Assembly: GCF_017848645.1 (NCBI RefSeq)
Contig: NZ_JAFEIF010000006.1
Span: 1-64,000 of the forward strand
Origin: Limnohabitans sp.
GTDB lineage: Bacteria > Pseudomonadota > Gammaproteobacteria > Burkholderiales > Burkholderiaceae_C
DNA: 64,000 nt
Direction: 5' to 3'
Shown here: one piece after another, positions 35,177 through 45,102 of the stretch
Layout of the letters: each line of letters starts with the position of its first letter
How positions within the stretch are numbered: position 1 is the stretch's first letter
The notes under the pieces: generated by a model
What the model saw: only the letters and a program-made list of their open reading frames with translations
Databases searched by the model: none
What the model was told of the DNA's origin: nothing
Position numbers and translations under genes: made by a program

Positions 35177-38100
35177 ATGACCGAAGACCAACTCGAACAA
35201 GAAGCCCTCGGCTGGCTGGCCTCTGTAGGTTACACACCGCTCAACGCCCGCGACCCAGATCTGGACCAGCGCTTGGTGCGGGCCAGCAGTCGGGATGTGG
35301 TGTTGGTGCCTTGTTTGCGTGCAGCCATTGACCGGCTCAACCCGGCCGTGCCCGCCGCCGCCCGCGAGGATGCTTTTCGGCAAGTGCTCGACATGGGGCA
35401 GCCTGCTTTGTTGTCGGGCAACCGGGCGTTTCACCGGGTTTTGGTCACGGGCGTGCATGTGCAGTACCAAAAGGATGGCGAGACACGAGGTGACTTTGTA
35501 CGCCTGGTGGATTGGCAAGACGCAAGCCGCAACGAGTGGCTGGCGGTGCAGCAGTTCAGCATCAAGGGGCCGCGCCACACGCGCAGGCCCGACATCATTT
35601 TGTTTGTCAATGGTTTGCCGCTGGTGCTCATTGAGCTCAAGAACCCGGCCGACCTGAATGCCGACATCTGGAAGGCGTTTGACCAGATTCAGACCTACAA
35701 AGAGCAGATTGCCGATGTCTTCACCTACAACGGTTTGTTGGTGATTGCCGATGGCATCGAGGCCCGCATGGGCTCGCTGTCGGCCACGGCCGAGCGCTTC
35801 ATGCAGTGGCGCACGATCGATGGCGTGGCGCTGGACCCGCTGGGCAAGTTCCAGGAGCTGGAGACTTTGGTGCGCGGCATTTTGTCGCCCGCCAATTTGC
35901 TGGATTACCTGCGCTTTTTTGTGCTGTTCGAGGACGACGGCAAGTTGGTCAAAAAGGTGGCGGGCTACCACCAGTTTCATGCCGTGCGTGCAGCGGTGGA
36001 GCAAGTGGTGCACGCGGCCAGCACGCTCGATGAAATCTGGCGAGGCAAAGGTGGCGTGGTGTGGCACACGCAGGGCAGCGGCAAGAGCATCACCATGACC
36101 TGCTTTGCCGCCCGCGTGATGCAAGAGCCCCGGCTGGAAAACCCGACCATCGTGGTCATCACCGACCGCAACGATCTGGACGGCCAGCTGATGGGCGTGT
36201 TCAGCCTGAGCCAGGATTTGCTGCGCGAGCAGCCCCAGCAAGCCCGCACGCGCCAGGAGCTGCGCGAGCTGCTGGCCAACCGGCCGTCTGGCGGCATCAT
36301 CTTCGCCACCATTCAGAAGTTCATGCCGGGTGAGGACGAAGACATTTTCCCGATGCTCAGCGCACGGCGCAACATTGTGGTGATCGTGGACGAGGCGCAT
36401 CGCACGCAGTATGGGTTTGAGGCCAAGCTCAAGCTGCACAAACCCAAACCAGGGGCGAGCCCCGCACAAGCCCTCAGCACAGGCGATGGCCCCAGCGTGG
36501 CCAGCACCGCCGACTTTGCGCCGCCCGAGTACGTGGTCAACCAAATCGCCAAGTACCAAGTCGGCTACGCCCAACACCTGCGCGATGCGCTGCCCAATGC
36601 CACCTTTGTGGCCTTCACCGGCACACCCGTCAGCAGCACCGACCGCGACACGCGGGCCGTGTTTGGCGACTACATCCATGTGTACGACATGCAGCAGGCG
36701 CAAGAAGACGGCGCGACGGTGGCCATTTATTACGAGAGCCGCCTGGCCAAGCTGAGCCTGAACGAGGCCGACATCACGCACCTGGACGACGAGGTGGACG
36801 AGCTGGCCGAGGACGAGGAAGAGAGCACACAAGCCAAGCTCAAGAGCCAGTGGGCCGCTTTGGAAAAAGTGGTGGGGGCCGAGCCGCGCATTGCCAGCGT
36901 GGCGGCCGACCTGGTGGCGCACTTTGAAGAGCGCAACAACGCGCAAGACGGCAAGGCCATGGTGGTGGCCATGAGCCGCGAGATTTGCGCGCACCTCTAC
37001 AACGAGATCGTCAAGCTGCGCCCCGACTGGCACCACGACGACCCGGAGCAGGGCGCGATCAAGATCGTGATGACCGGCAGCGCAAGTGACAAGCCTTTGC
37101 TGCGCCCGCACATTCACAGCGGTCTGGTCAAAAAGCGTTTGGAAAAGCGTTTCAAAGACCCACAAGACCCGCTCAAGCTGGTGATCGTGCGCGACATGTG
37201 GCTCACCGGTTTTGATGCGCCTTGTGTGCACACGCTTTACGTGGACAAGCCCATGAAGGGCCACAACCTGATGCAGGCGATTGCCCGGGTGAACCGCGTG
37301 TTCAAGGACAAGCAGGGCGGCTTGGTGGTGGATTACATCGGCATTGGTGAAGACCTCAAAGCCGCCATGAAGGAATACACGGCCAGCAAAGGCCGAGGCA
37401 AACCCACGGTGGACGCCCGCGAGGCGCTGGCCGTGATGCTGGAAAAGCTCGACGTGCTGCAGGCTATGCTGCACGGCTTTGACTATTCAGACTTTTTAAC
37501 GGGCGGGCACCGTGTGCTGGCGGGTGCGGCCAACCATGTGCTGGGCCTCAAGTCAGACAAAGAGCGCGACGGCAAAAAGCGTTTTGCCGACCACGCGCTG
37601 GCCATGAGCCACGCCTTTAGCCTGTGCTGCACTTTGCCCGAGGCCAAGGCGCACCGTGACGAAGTGGCTTTCATGCAGGCGGTCAAGGTGATCCTGACCA
37701 AGCGCGATGCGAGCGCGCAGCGCAAGACCGACGAGGAGCGCGAGCTGGCGATTCGCCAGATCATCAACTCGGCCGTGGTGTCGGGCGAGGTGGTGGACAT
37801 CTTCCAGTCGGTGGGCCTGGACAAGCCCAACATCGGCCTGCTGGACGAGGCGTTTTTGGCGCAGGTGCAAAACCTGCCCGAGAAGAATCTGGCGGTAGAG
37901 CTGCTGGAGCGGCTGCTGCAGGGCGAGATCAAAAGCCGATTTGCGAGCAACGTGGTGCAAGACCGCAAGTTCAGCGACATGCTGGCCGACGTGATTCGCC
38001 GCAACCAGAACCGCAGCATCGAAACCGCCCAGGTCATGGAGGAGCTGATCGCCATGGCCCGCAAGTTCCGCGAAGCGGCCAACCGGGGCGAGCAGCTGGG

Positions 38101-38386
38101 CCTGCACGAAGACGAGGTGAAGTTCTACGACGCGCTGGCCAACAACGAGTCGGCCGTGCGTTTGCTGCAAGACGAGATCCTGAAAAAGATCGCCCAGGAG
38201 CTGACCGCCAGTTTGCGGGCCAACCTCAAAACCGATTGGTCAGAACGCGAAAGCGTGCGGGCGCAGCTGCGATTGATGGTCAAGCGGATTTTGCGCAAAT
38301 ACAAATACCCGCCCGACCAGGCCGACGCGGCGGTGGAGCTGGTGTTGGAGCAGGCGCAGAGTTTGGGTGAGGAGTGGGGCAGTTGA
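35177..38386 (+). CDS. hsdR: Type I restriction enzyme motor/nuclease subunit
   Basis: 1069 residues. The N-terminal nuclease domain has [20 protein letters not shown] (D, E-x-K) near residue 150. The SF2 translocase has Walker [11 protein letters not shown] near 298, DEAHRTQYG near 404, [13 protein letters not shown] and the later [13 protein letters not shown]. The C-terminal helical domain binds the HsdM/S core. I chose ATG 35177 over a TTG nine bases upstream. It appears intact, so the R-M system is probably active. Confidence 0.93.
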   Translation: MTEDQLEQEALGWLASVGYTPLNARDPDLDQRLVRASSRDVVLVPCLRAAIDRLNPAVPAAAREDAFRQVLDMGQPALLSGNRAFHRVLVTGVHVQYQKDGETRGDFVRLVDWQDASRNEWLAVQQFSIKGPRHTRRPDIILFVNGLPLVLIELKNPADLNADIWKAFDQIQTYKEQIADVFTYNGLLVIADGIEARMGSLSATAERFMQWRTIDGVALDPLGKFQELETLVRGILSPANLLDYLRFFVLFEDDGKLVKKVAGYHQFHAVRAAVEQVVHAASTLDEIWRGKGGVVWHTQGSGKSITMTCFAARVMQEPRLENPTIVVITDRNDLDGQLMGVFSLSQDLLREQPQQARTRQELRELLANRPSGGIIFATIQKFMPGEDEDIFPMLSARRNIVVIVDEAHRTQYGFEAKLKLHKPKPGASPAQALSTGDGPSVASTADFAPPEYVVNQIAKYQVGYAQHLRDALPNATFVAFTGTPVSSTDRDTRAVFGDYIHVYDMQQAQEDGATVAIYYESRLAKLSLNEADITHLDDEVDELAEDEEESTQAKLKSQWAALEKVVGAEPRIASVAADLVAHFEERNNAQDGKAMVVAMSREICAHLYNEIVKLRPDWHHDDPEQGAIKIVMTGSASDKPLLRPHIHSGLVKKRLEKRFKDPQDPLKLVIVRDMWLTGFDAPCVHTLYVDKPMKGHNLMQAIARVNRVFKDKQGGLVVDYIGIGEDLKAAMKEYTASKGRGKPTVDAREALAVMLEKLDVLQAMLHGFDYSDFLTGGHRVLAGAANHVLGLKSDKERDGKKRFADHALAMSHAFSLCCTLPEAKAHRDEVAFMQAVKVILTKRDASAQRKTDEERELAIRQIINSAVVSGEVVDIFQSVGLDKPNIGLLDEAFLAQVQNLPEKNLAVELLERLLQGEIKSRFASNVVQDRKFSDMLADVIRRNQNRSIETAQVMEELIAMARKFREAANRGEQLGLHEDEVKFYDALANNESAVRLLQDEILKKIAQELTASLRANLKTDWSERESVRAQLRLMVKRILRKYKYPPDQADAAVELVLEQAQSLGEEWGS

Positions 38387-38450
38387 TGCGAAACGACTGC
38401 TGGGCGTTGTTTGTGCCCATCGCCTCAATCCATGTTTCAAATGTTCATCC

Positions 38451-39203
38451 TTAACTTCTGGTTGAGATGTCCCCGAACGCATCGGGGATGCACTGCCATT
38501 GCACATAAAAACCATCGTGGCTTGTCGGCGCAGCGGGGGCCTGTTGTTGCAGCAAGACCTCCCAGCCTGCCTGGGCGCTGTCGATCAAGGGCAGGTCGCA
38601 GTGGGCTTGCAGCAGCCGGGCGTAACCGGCCAAACCTGCACCGCCCAAGATGATGCTGGCCACACCGTGCTGCGCTGCGTTTTGGCAAGCTTGGCTGAGA
38701 CATTGAATGGCCATCTCTGGGTCGGCTTGCAGCGCCGCCCCGGTGGGGGCCACGGTTTCGATGTGCCGCAGCTGTTCGCCATAACCCAGACCCTTGGCCA
38801 GGCGCTGCAGCATGGGCTTCCAGCGCTCGCCCCCGGTCACGATGGCAAAAGGCCCCAGCGCAGCGGCCTGGATGAATGAGGCCTCGGCCAGACCCGTCAC
38901 CGGGCAGCCACTGACTTCGCGCAGTGCGAACAAACCCGGGTCGCCAAAGCAGCCAATCAGCACGCCGTCCAGCGGCTGCTCTGGCGTGCCCCGGTGCGTG
39001 GTCCACACATCCAGACACGCATGGGCCGCCACCGCATGGCTGGCTTCGCAGGCGATGTAGGGGGCGCCAAATTGGGCGGTCTGCACAACCAGCTGCACAC
39101 CCGGCGGCACTTGGGGCTGCAAGACTTCCTGCAGTCGCTGTGTGGTCATCGGGTTGGTGTTGGGGTTGATCAGCAAATAGCGGCGCTGTGAGGTGGTGTC
39201 CAT
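38451..39203 (-). CDS. Asp/Glu/hydantoin racemase-family protein lacking the second catalytic Cys
   Basis: 250 residues. N-terminus LLINPNTNPMTTQRLQE is characteristic of the hydantoin racemase/Asp-Glu racemase superfamily. The first catalytic Cys is at 85 (LIGCFGDPG). The second, normally in a GCAG motif, is Gly188 (ILGGAGLAG). A two-base racemase mechanism would lack one base, so it may be a decarboxylase/isomerase-like relative or inactive. The start at 39203 begins the homology; the upstream extension is unlike the family. It diverges from the binding-protein gene. Confidence 0.75.
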   Translation of the reverse strand: MDTTSQRRYLLINPNTNPMTTQRLQEVLQPQVPPGVQLVVQTAQFGAPYIACEASHAVAAHACLDVWTTHRGTPEQPLDGVLIGCFGDPGLFALREVSGCPVTGLAEASFIQAAALGPFAIVTGGERWKPMLQRLAKGLGYGEQLRHIETVAPTGAALQADPEMAIQCLSQACQNAAQHGVASIILGGAGLAGYARLLQAHCDLPLIDSAQAGWEVLLQQQAPAAPTSHDGFYVQWQCIPDAFGDISTRS

Positions 39204-39463
39204 ACGGGAGCTTCCTTTTTGGGGTGCGTGTGCCATCCGCCCCAAACCTGTGCACCCGCCCAACTCAAAACGGTGCGGCCTTGGGCAGGTCAGCCCCGTT
39301 TTGGTGTGGCCAAAAGGCCGGGCCAGTGCAAGGCCAAAGGGCCTTGTGCGTGTACCACTCCTGAAAGCATCCATCGTGCCGGGTTGGCACACCTCCTGCA
39401 TAGAGACACCGCTGGCCGGTGGTCAAGCCCTTTTTTCAACCTTGATTTGCTCTAGGAGTCCCC

Positions 39464-40444
39464 ATGAAACGTCGTGATTTATTGGCTGCGGGTGCCGCCA
39501 CATTGGCTGCCCCGTGGGTCCACGCCCAGTCTTCTGCCTGGCCCAGCAAAGGCCCGATCCGTTTGATCTGCCAATACCCACCCGGTGGCCTGGTGGACAC
39601 CGTGGCGCGCATGATGGCGCCGCACCTCTCAAGCGCCTTGTCGCAAACCGTGGTGGTGGACAACCGCGCAGGGGCTGGCGGTTTGATCGGCACCGAATTC
39701 GCGTCGCGCCAGGCCGCCGATGGCTACACCCTCTTGGTCAGCCACGCTTCGGTTCACATTTATGCCACGGCCACACGCCGCACCATGCCCTTTGATCCGG
39801 TCAACGACTTCACCCACATGGGCATGCTGGTCGAAGCGCCCATGCTGCTGCTGGTGCGGGCCCAGTCGCCTTACCAAACGTTGGCCCAGTATGTGAACGC
39901 CGCCAAAACCAAACCCGTGCGCTTTGGCACTTCGGGCATTGGCTCGGCCAACCACCTGTATGGCGAGCTGCTCAAAATCGAAGGCCAGGCCAACGAGCAC
40001 GACCATGTGCCCTACCAAGGCAGCGCCCCGGCCATGCAAGACCTGCTGGGTGGCCAGATCGACAGCGTGTTTGACCCCGTCACCACCAACGTCAACCAGC
40101 TCAAGGCCGGCTCGCTGCGCGCCTTGGCCGTGTCCACACCCACACGCATGGCGGCTTTCCCCAACATCCCCACCTTTGCCGAGTTGGGCTATGGCTCGCT
40201 GACAGGCTCACAGTGGTTGGGTCTGTCTGCGCCCAAGAACTTACCCGCCCCGATTGCGCAGCGACTGACCGCGCTCATCCCTGAAATCTTGGCCAAGCCC
40301 GATGTGGTGGCGCGGCTCGAAGAGGTGCAAACCTTGGCCCGCAAGACCCCTGTGGTGGGCGACGATTTCGTCAAGCTCATCCAGTCACAAATCACCACCT
40401 GGAGCGCGGTGGCCAAACGCGCCAAGGTCGAAGTGATCGCCTGA
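39464..40444 (+). CDS. Bug/TctC-type periplasmic binding protein
   Basis: 326 residues. Signal peptide MKRRDLLAAGAATLAAPWVHAQ, with a twin-Arg-like KRRD start, predicts a periplasmic protein. The mature part shows the Bug pattern: ICQYPPGGLVDTVARMMAP, VVVDNRAGAGGLIGTEF and PYQGSAPAMQDLLGGQIDSVFD. These proteins bind carboxylates and serve tripartite tricarboxylate transporters; no membrane subunits are adjacent, as is usual for Bug orphans. SD AGGAG precedes ATG 39464. A strong terminator follows. Confidence 0.9.
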   Translation: MKRRDLLAAGAATLAAPWVHAQSSAWPSKGPIRLICQYPPGGLVDTVARMMAPHLSSALSQTVVVDNRAGAGGLIGTEFASRQAADGYTLLVSHASVHIYATATRRTMPFDPVNDFTHMGMLVEAPMLLLVRAQSPYQTLAQYVNAAKTKPVRFGTSGIGSANHLYGELLKIEGQANEHDHVPYQGSAPAMQDLLGGQIDSVFDPVTTNVNQLKAGSLRALAVSTPTRMAAFPNIPTFAELGYGSLTGSQWLGLSAPKNLPAPIAQRLTALIPEILAKPDVVARLEEVQTLARKTPVVGDDFVKLIQSQITTWSAVAKRAKVEVIA

Positions 40445-40476
40445 GCGCCAGCCAAGGCTTTCACGCCACCCACCGG

Positions 40477-40522
40477 CGGCGGCATCCAGCGAGGGCTAGA
40501 CTGGATGCTGCCGTTTTTTTTT
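40477..40522 (+). terminator. Rho-independent terminator after the binding-protein gene
   Basis: A 13-pair stem (40477-40489 with 40501-40513, one G-T pair), an 11-base loop and nine T. Confidence 0.88.
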
Positions 40523-40559
40523 GTAACGTCCCTCAACCCCCACCGTGTGGAACCCCTTC

Positions 40560-41201
40560 ATGACCGAAGTCGACTTTGACCAGATCAGCAGCTACCAGCG
40601 CTACAAGCTCATGGCCAGCCTGATCGTGCCCCGGCCCATCGCCCTGGTGACCACGCTCGGCGCCAATGGTGTGATCAATGCCGCGCCGTTTTCGATGTTC
40701 AACATGATTGGCGAAGACCCGCCCATTTTGATGATCAGCATCAACCGCCTGCAAGACGGCCGCCTCAAAGACACGGCTGCCAACATCTTGCACAACGGCC
40801 AGTTTGTGGTGCACATGTCCGACGAGCCCATGGCGCAAAAAATGCACAACTGTGGCGAGTCCATGCCTTCTGACGTGAGCGAGTTGACCGCCGTGGGCCT
40901 GACGCCCGTGCCCTCGCACACCGTGGCCCCCCCGCGCATCCAGGAAGCGCCCATTGCGTTTGAGTGTGTGCTGCACGAAAAGCTCGAAACCCCCAGCCGC
41001 TACGTTTTCATCGGCCGCATCCAGTGGCTGGCCGCCCGTGATGGCCTGATCGACACCGAAGCCTGGCGTGTCAACCTGCGCGACTACAAGCCAGTGGCCC
41101 GCTTTGGCGCGAGTTTTTACACCCGCACCGAAGACCGCTTTTCACTGTCGGACAAGCCGGGCGAAGCGCCAGCGGTGAATACGGCGATTGATCAGATGTG
41201 A
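40560..41201 (+). CDS. Flavin reductase-like FMN-binding protein
   Basis: 213 residues from the ATG at 40560 (a GTG at 40545 would add five). Flavin reductase fold: IVPRPIALVTTLGANGVINAAPFS carries the FMN phosphate-binding segment, then ISINRLQDGRLKDTAANI and the late FGASFYTRTEDRFSL. It probably binds FMN and reduces flavin, or acts as a small oxidoreductase; the partner is unknown. It converges on the BLUF gene with only 13 bases between the stops. Confidence 0.82.
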   Translation: MTEVDFDQISSYQRYKLMASLIVPRPIALVTTLGANGVINAAPFSMFNMIGEDPPILMISINRLQDGRLKDTAANILHNGQFVVHMSDEPMAQKMHNCGESMPSDVSELTAVGLTPVPSHTVAPPRIQEAPIAFECVLHEKLETPSRYVFIGRIQWLAARDGLIDTEAWRVNLRDYKPVARFGASFYTRTEDRFSLSDKPGEAPAVNTAIDQM

Positions 41202-41214
41202 AGCAAGATGCGAC

Positions 41215-41658
41215 TCAAGCCGCAGGCATCCGAATGGGCTGCCCCGATTCCAGCAAATCCAGCACCTGCTGCATGACTTGCGGGCCGGAGGCCGAATAAG
41301 GGTCGAAGTCGGGGTGGTGCAGTTTGACCATGGGGTCGTCCACCGACAGGTGCACCAGCGCCATGGACCATTGGCCAAAGCGGCGTTCGTGAATTTCTTC
41401 GTAGTGCAAGATCTCCACGTCCTGGTGTCGTGTGTCGGCACTGATGCGGCGGTACAGCGCGTTGACCTTGCTGCGCTCGCCTTCGATCACCTGAAAGAAA
41501 AAGCCTTGACCTTGGCACAGCACACCCGTGATGCCTTGCGCGGCGTTGTGGGCTTGGGCTTGAGCCAAGATGGTGGTGGTCATCGTGGTGGTTTGTGGGC
41601 CGACGGCGCGGCTCACGTACAGCAGGCGCACATTGATGCTGTGGCTGGGCACCCTCAT
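41215..41658 (-). CDS. Stand-alone BLUF blue-light sensor
   Basis: 147 residues, a BLUF (FAD-binding blue-light) domain with a short C-terminal extension. Key residues keep the spacing of Rhodobacter AppA: Tyr14 (RLLYVSRAV), Asn38 (AHNAAQGITG), Gln56 (FFFQVIEGE), and Trp97-Ser-Met99 matching W104 and M106. No output domain is attached, so it should act through a partner protein. The start overlaps the crtB stop (ATGA), making it the last gene of the bch-puh-crt operon. The upstream open extension is only a shadow of crtB. Confidence 0.9.
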   Translation of the reverse strand: MRVPSHSINVRLLYVSRAVGPQTTTMTTTILAQAQAHNAAQGITGVLCQGQGFFFQVIEGERSKVNALYRRISADTRHQDVEILHYEEIHERRFGQWSMALVHLSVDDPMVKLHHPDFDPYSASGPQVMQQVLDLLESGQPIRMPAA

Positions 41659-42749
41659 GGGTTTTGACGCAGTGCGTTGCGGTCCAGGCGCTCGGTTTCG
41701 CGGCGCTCGAACAAGTTCAGCATCCAGGCCACGCGTTGGGGCATGGCCCGGTTCGGAAAGTACGCTTTGTTGCCGGTTTGCTGAGCGGCGTCGCGGCAGC
41801 CTTGCACCAGGCCCACGATGGCGGCCAGCGGCGCGGGGCTGTGGTCGGCCACGCGGATCCAGTGCACCTGGGTCCAAGCGCTGGCCAGCAGCATGAGCTT
41901 GCGCGTGGTGCTCACCACCGTGCGTTTGTTGACCGAGTCCAGGCCTTCGCGGCGCAGTTGGTGGCCGATTTCGGCGTAGATCATGCTGGCCGCGCAAATG
42001 GCGGCGCGGCAGTCGGGCGGCAGGGCGGCAATGCCCGAATGCGCTTGTTTGTACAGGCGGTCGGCTTCGTCGAGCAAGCGCGCCACCACACTGGCGATGG
42101 CTGGTGAGAAGGTGGGCTCGGCCATCCAGGCTTCGGGCTGAACACCGGCTTCCACCAGCCAGCGGCGCGGCAGGTACAGGCGGCCGATGCTGGCGTCGTG
42201 CCCCACGTCGCGGGCGATGTTGGTGAGCTGCATGGCCACGCCCAACTCGCAGGCACGGGCCAGCGTGTCCATGCTTTGTGGGCCCATGATCCAACTCATC
42301 ATCGCGCCCACACTGCCTGCTACGCGGGCGCCATAGGCGTGCAGGTCTTCGATGCTGTCGTAGCATCGGCCCCCAGAGTCCCAGGCAAAGCCTTCGATGA
42401 GGGCGTCGAGCAAATGGCGCGGCAGTTTGTACTGCTGCACCACCAGGCTCAGCGCGTGGTCTTCCACATGGTCGTGTGGGGTGCCCGCATAGATGGCGTC
42501 CAAGCGCTCTTGGAGCACATCGAGTGGGGTGTCGCCCGCAGCGGCTTCGTCCACCAGGTCGTCGGCCACGCGGCAAAAGGCATAGAGCGCGATGGCTGCC
42601 GTGCGCACGCGGGGTGGCAGCAGGCGGCTGGCCGCAAAAAAGGTTTTGGAGCCGCCCTGCATCATGGCCACGCAGGCCTGCAGGTCTTGCGAGTCGAAGT
42701 CGAGTTCTTGCAAACTCACGGCGTTGGGGGTGCGTTCAGACGTTGACAT
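41655..42749 (-). CDS. crtB: Phytoene synthase
   Basis: 364 residues; joins two GGPP to phytoene. Trans-isoprenyl diphosphate synthase (head-to-head) motifs: GSKTFFAASRLLPP, first Asp-rich RVADDLVDE near residue 65 and second NIARDVGHD near residue 170, followed by GRLYLPRRWL. It starts at 42749, fourteen bases inside the end of crtI. It is followed by the coupled BLUF gene. Confidence 0.93.
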   Translation of the reverse strand: MSTSERTPNAVSLQELDFDSQDLQACVAMMQGGSKTFFAASRLLPPRVRTAAIALYAFCRVADDLVDEAAAGDTPLDVLQERLDAIYAGTPHDHVEDHALSLVVQQYKLPRHLLDALIEGFAWDSGGRCYDSIEDLHAYGARVAGSVGAMMSWIMGPQSMDTLARACELGVAMQLTNIARDVGHDASIGRLYLPRRWLVEAGVQPEAWMAEPTFSPAIASVVARLLDEADRLYKQAHSGIAALPPDCRAAICAASMIYAEIGHQLRREGLDSVNKRTVVSTTRKLMLLASAWTQVHWIRVADHSPAPLAAIVGLVQGCRDAAQQTGNKAYFPNRAMPQRVAWMLNLFERRETERLDRNALRQNP

Positions 42750-44307
42750 GGGGGACCACCGATTCCAAAGCTTTGGCCGACATGAGCACACCCGGCACGC
42801 CCGCGCCAGGGTGCGTGCTGGCACCGACCACAAACAGGCCCGGCACATCCTCGCTGCGGTTGTGCGGACGGAACCACGCGCTTTGCAGCAGCAGCGGCTC
42901 CAGGCCAAAGCCTGCGCCTTTGTACGACCACAAGTTGTCCTGAAAATCCTGCGGTGTGCTGACCTTGCTGGTCACGATGCAGTCGCGCAGACCGGGCAAC
43001 ACGCTGGCTTCCAGGCTCTCGGCAATCGCGGCGCGGTAGGTCTCAGCAAACGCAGGCCAGTCTGTGCCGCTGTCCATGTGCGGCACGGGCGAGAGCACAT
43101 AAAAGGTGTCACAGCCTTCGGGCGCCAAAGAGGGGTCGGTGGCGGTGGGGCGGTGCAGATACAGGCTGAAGTCCTCGGCGAGTTTGTGCTTGTTGAAGAT
43201 GTCTTGCAGCAGACCTTTGTAGCGCGGGCCCAGCACCATCATGTGGTGCGGCACGTCAGGGTATTGTTTGGAGGTGCCGAAATACCAGACAAACAAGCCC
43301 ATGGAGTACTTGCCGTTGGCGATCTTGCGGTCGGTCCACACGCGGCGGTGCTCTGGGGCCACCAGGTTTTTGTAGGTCCAGGCGGTGTCGCCGTTGCTCA
43401 CCACGATGTCGGCGGGCACGAACTCGCCGCTTTGCAGTTCGACGCCACAGGCACGGCCGTTTTCGATGCGAATTTGTGTGACGGGTGCGTTGCAGCGCAG
43501 CGGCACGCCGCGTTCTTCCAGCAGGCTGACCAAGCCTTTGACAATCGCCCCGGTGCCGCCCATGGCCGAGTGCACGCCCCAGGTGCGCTCCAGCGAGTTG
43601 ATGAGGGCGTAGGCGCAGGTCACGGCAAAGGGGTTGCCGCCGATCAGAAGCGGGTGAAAGCTCATCACGATGCGCAGCTTGTCGTTGCGCATGTGTTTGG
43701 CCACCAGGCTGTAGAGGCTGCGCCAGGCGCCCATGCGCAAGAAGTCGGGGATGGCGGCCATCAGGTCGCTGACCTTGTCAAAGGCCATGTCGCCCATGCC
43801 TTCAAAACCCAGGGTTTTGCAGCGTTCGGCTTCTTCCAAAAAGCGTTCGTAACCGGGCAGGTCATCGGGTTCAAAACGGGCCACTTCGGCGCGCATGTGC
43901 TCGGGGTCGCCGTTGTAGTCGAACCAAGTGCCGTCTGCAAAACGCACGCGGTAAAACGGGTCCATGGCCACCAGCTTCACGTCGCCCGCAAAGCTTTTGC
44001 CACACAGCGCCCACAGCTCTTCGAGCAAAAAGGGCGCGGTGATGATGGTGGGGCCCGCATCAAACGTGAAACCGTCCTGGTGGTGCACATAGGCGCGGCC
44101 GCCGGGGGCGTCGAGTTTTTCAAAGACCTTGACCTCGTAGCCTTTGACGCTCAGCCGAATCGCTGCGGCCAGTCCGCCAAAACCGCTGCCAATGACCACC
44201 GCCACCGGGCGCTGGCGAAGCTTGGACGGGGTGCCCAGCTCTGGGCCTTGCGGCGAGACGGGAATGCCGAAACCTTCAGAGCGGTAAGCGTGTGTGATCG
44301 TGTTCAT
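42736..44307 (-). CDS. crtI: Phytoene desaturase
   Basis: 523 residues, FAD-dependent; desaturates phytoene to neurosporene/lycopene. A 34-residue N-terminal extension precedes the dinucleotide-binding motif VVIGSGFGGLAAAIRL. FEKLDAPGGRAYVHHQDGF is the second conserved block, and FVVGASTHPGAGVPGVLMSA closes the protein in the usual place. It lies nine bases after puhE on the same strand. Confidence 0.93.
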   Translation of the reverse strand: MNTITHAYRSEGFGIPVSPQGPELGTPSKLRQRPVAVVIGSGFGGLAAAIRLSVKGYEVKVFEKLDAPGGRAYVHHQDGFTFDAGPTIITAPFLLEELWALCGKSFAGDVKLVAMDPFYRVRFADGTWFDYNGDPEHMRAEVARFEPDDLPGYERFLEEAERCKTLGFEGMGDMAFDKVSDLMAAIPDFLRMGAWRSLYSLVAKHMRNDKLRIVMSFHPLLIGGNPFAVTCAYALINSLERTWGVHSAMGGTGAIVKGLVSLLEERGVPLRCNAPVTQIRIENGRACGVELQSGEFVPADIVVSNGDTAWTYKNLVAPEHRRVWTDRKIANGKYSMGLFVWYFGTSKQYPDVPHHMMVLGPRYKGLLQDIFNKHKLAEDFSLYLHRPTATDPSLAPEGCDTFYVLSPVPHMDSGTDWPAFAETYRAAIAESLEASVLPGLRDCIVTSKVSTPQDFQDNLWSYKGAGFGLEPLLLQSAWFRPHNRSEDVPGLFVVGASTHPGAGVPGVLMSAKALESVVPHVNV

Positions 44308-44316
44308 GGTGGGCCT

Positions 44317-45102
44317 TCAAGGGGGTGTGGTCAAAGCCGGTTTGGTGGTCTGGCCCATGGCCCAACCCCACAGCCGCTCCAGTGGCCAAGGAAAAATCAT
44401 GATGATGTGTTCAACGATCGCGAGGCCCAGCAAAGTGGCCAGCATGACCCAGCCGGTGGTGATGGCCACCGCGCCTTGTTGCGCCAGCCAAACCAACCAG
44501 AACCAGGTGCCCATGGCCACGCCCATCGACAGCACGAACCACAGCGACATGCCGCTGGTGGTTCGGAAATAACTGGCGAGGTATTTGAGGTGATCGGGCA
44601 GGTATTGCGCGCCGTTTTGTGGCACGCCAAAAAACAAATTCAGTTTGGCCGACAGGCGCATGCACCACAGCAGCGCAAAGGTGCAAATGGCCACATGGCT
44701 GGGCTGACTCTCTTGCATCCACCACAGCACGGCGAAGTTGGCCAGCAAGGCCAGCTCGTGGTAGAGCATGACCTGCACCGATTGCACAAAACGCGGCCAT
44801 CCCTTGGTTCCGGGGTCCAATGGGATTTTTCGCGGGCCGGTGATCCAGCCGGTCAAAAAGGCCAGCTCGTGCCAGCCCCACATGACGATCACGCTGCCAA
44901 AGGCGAGGTAGGCGTTGAACACGCTGACCTCTTGCATGCTGTGGGCCACGCCCCAAAAACTCAAAGCCAAAAGCACCGTCCAGCCGGCCAGACTGAAACG
45001 GAAGCTGCGCGCAGGCAGCCGGTCGAGCCACAAAATCACGCCCGTGCCGAGCCACCAGCACAGTGCCGTGAAAACGCAGGCCCAAACGACTTCAGTCACC
45101 AT
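44317..45102 (-). CDS. puhE: Photosynthetic complex assembly protein PuhE
   Basis: 261 residues, DUF3623 family, about seven membrane helices (for example [39 protein letters not shown]). [17 protein letters not shown] and [17 protein letters not shown] carry conserved His/Glu. PuhE affects reaction-centre and pigment levels in Rhodobacter; its mechanism is unknown. ATG 45102 overlaps the end of acsF by seven bases. Confidence 0.88.
   Translation of the reverse strand: MVTEVVWACVFTALCWWLGTGVILWLDRLPARSFRFSLAGWTVLLALSFWGVAHSMQEVSVFNAYLAFGSVIVMWGWHELAFLTGWITGPRKIPLDPGTKGWPRFVQSVQVMLYHELALLANFAVLWWMQESQPSHVAICTFALLWCMRLSAKLNLFFGVPQNGAQYLPDHLKYLASYFRTTSGMSLWFVLSMGVAMGTWFWLVWLAQQGAVAITTGWVMLATLLGLAIVEHIIMIFPWPLERLWGWAMGQTTKPALTTPP

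Noticed and set aside
35096..37474. A 792-codon open frame antisense to hsdR
   Set aside because: No recognisable motif, His/Gln/Val-rich shadow composition, opposite the helicase motifs of hsdR.
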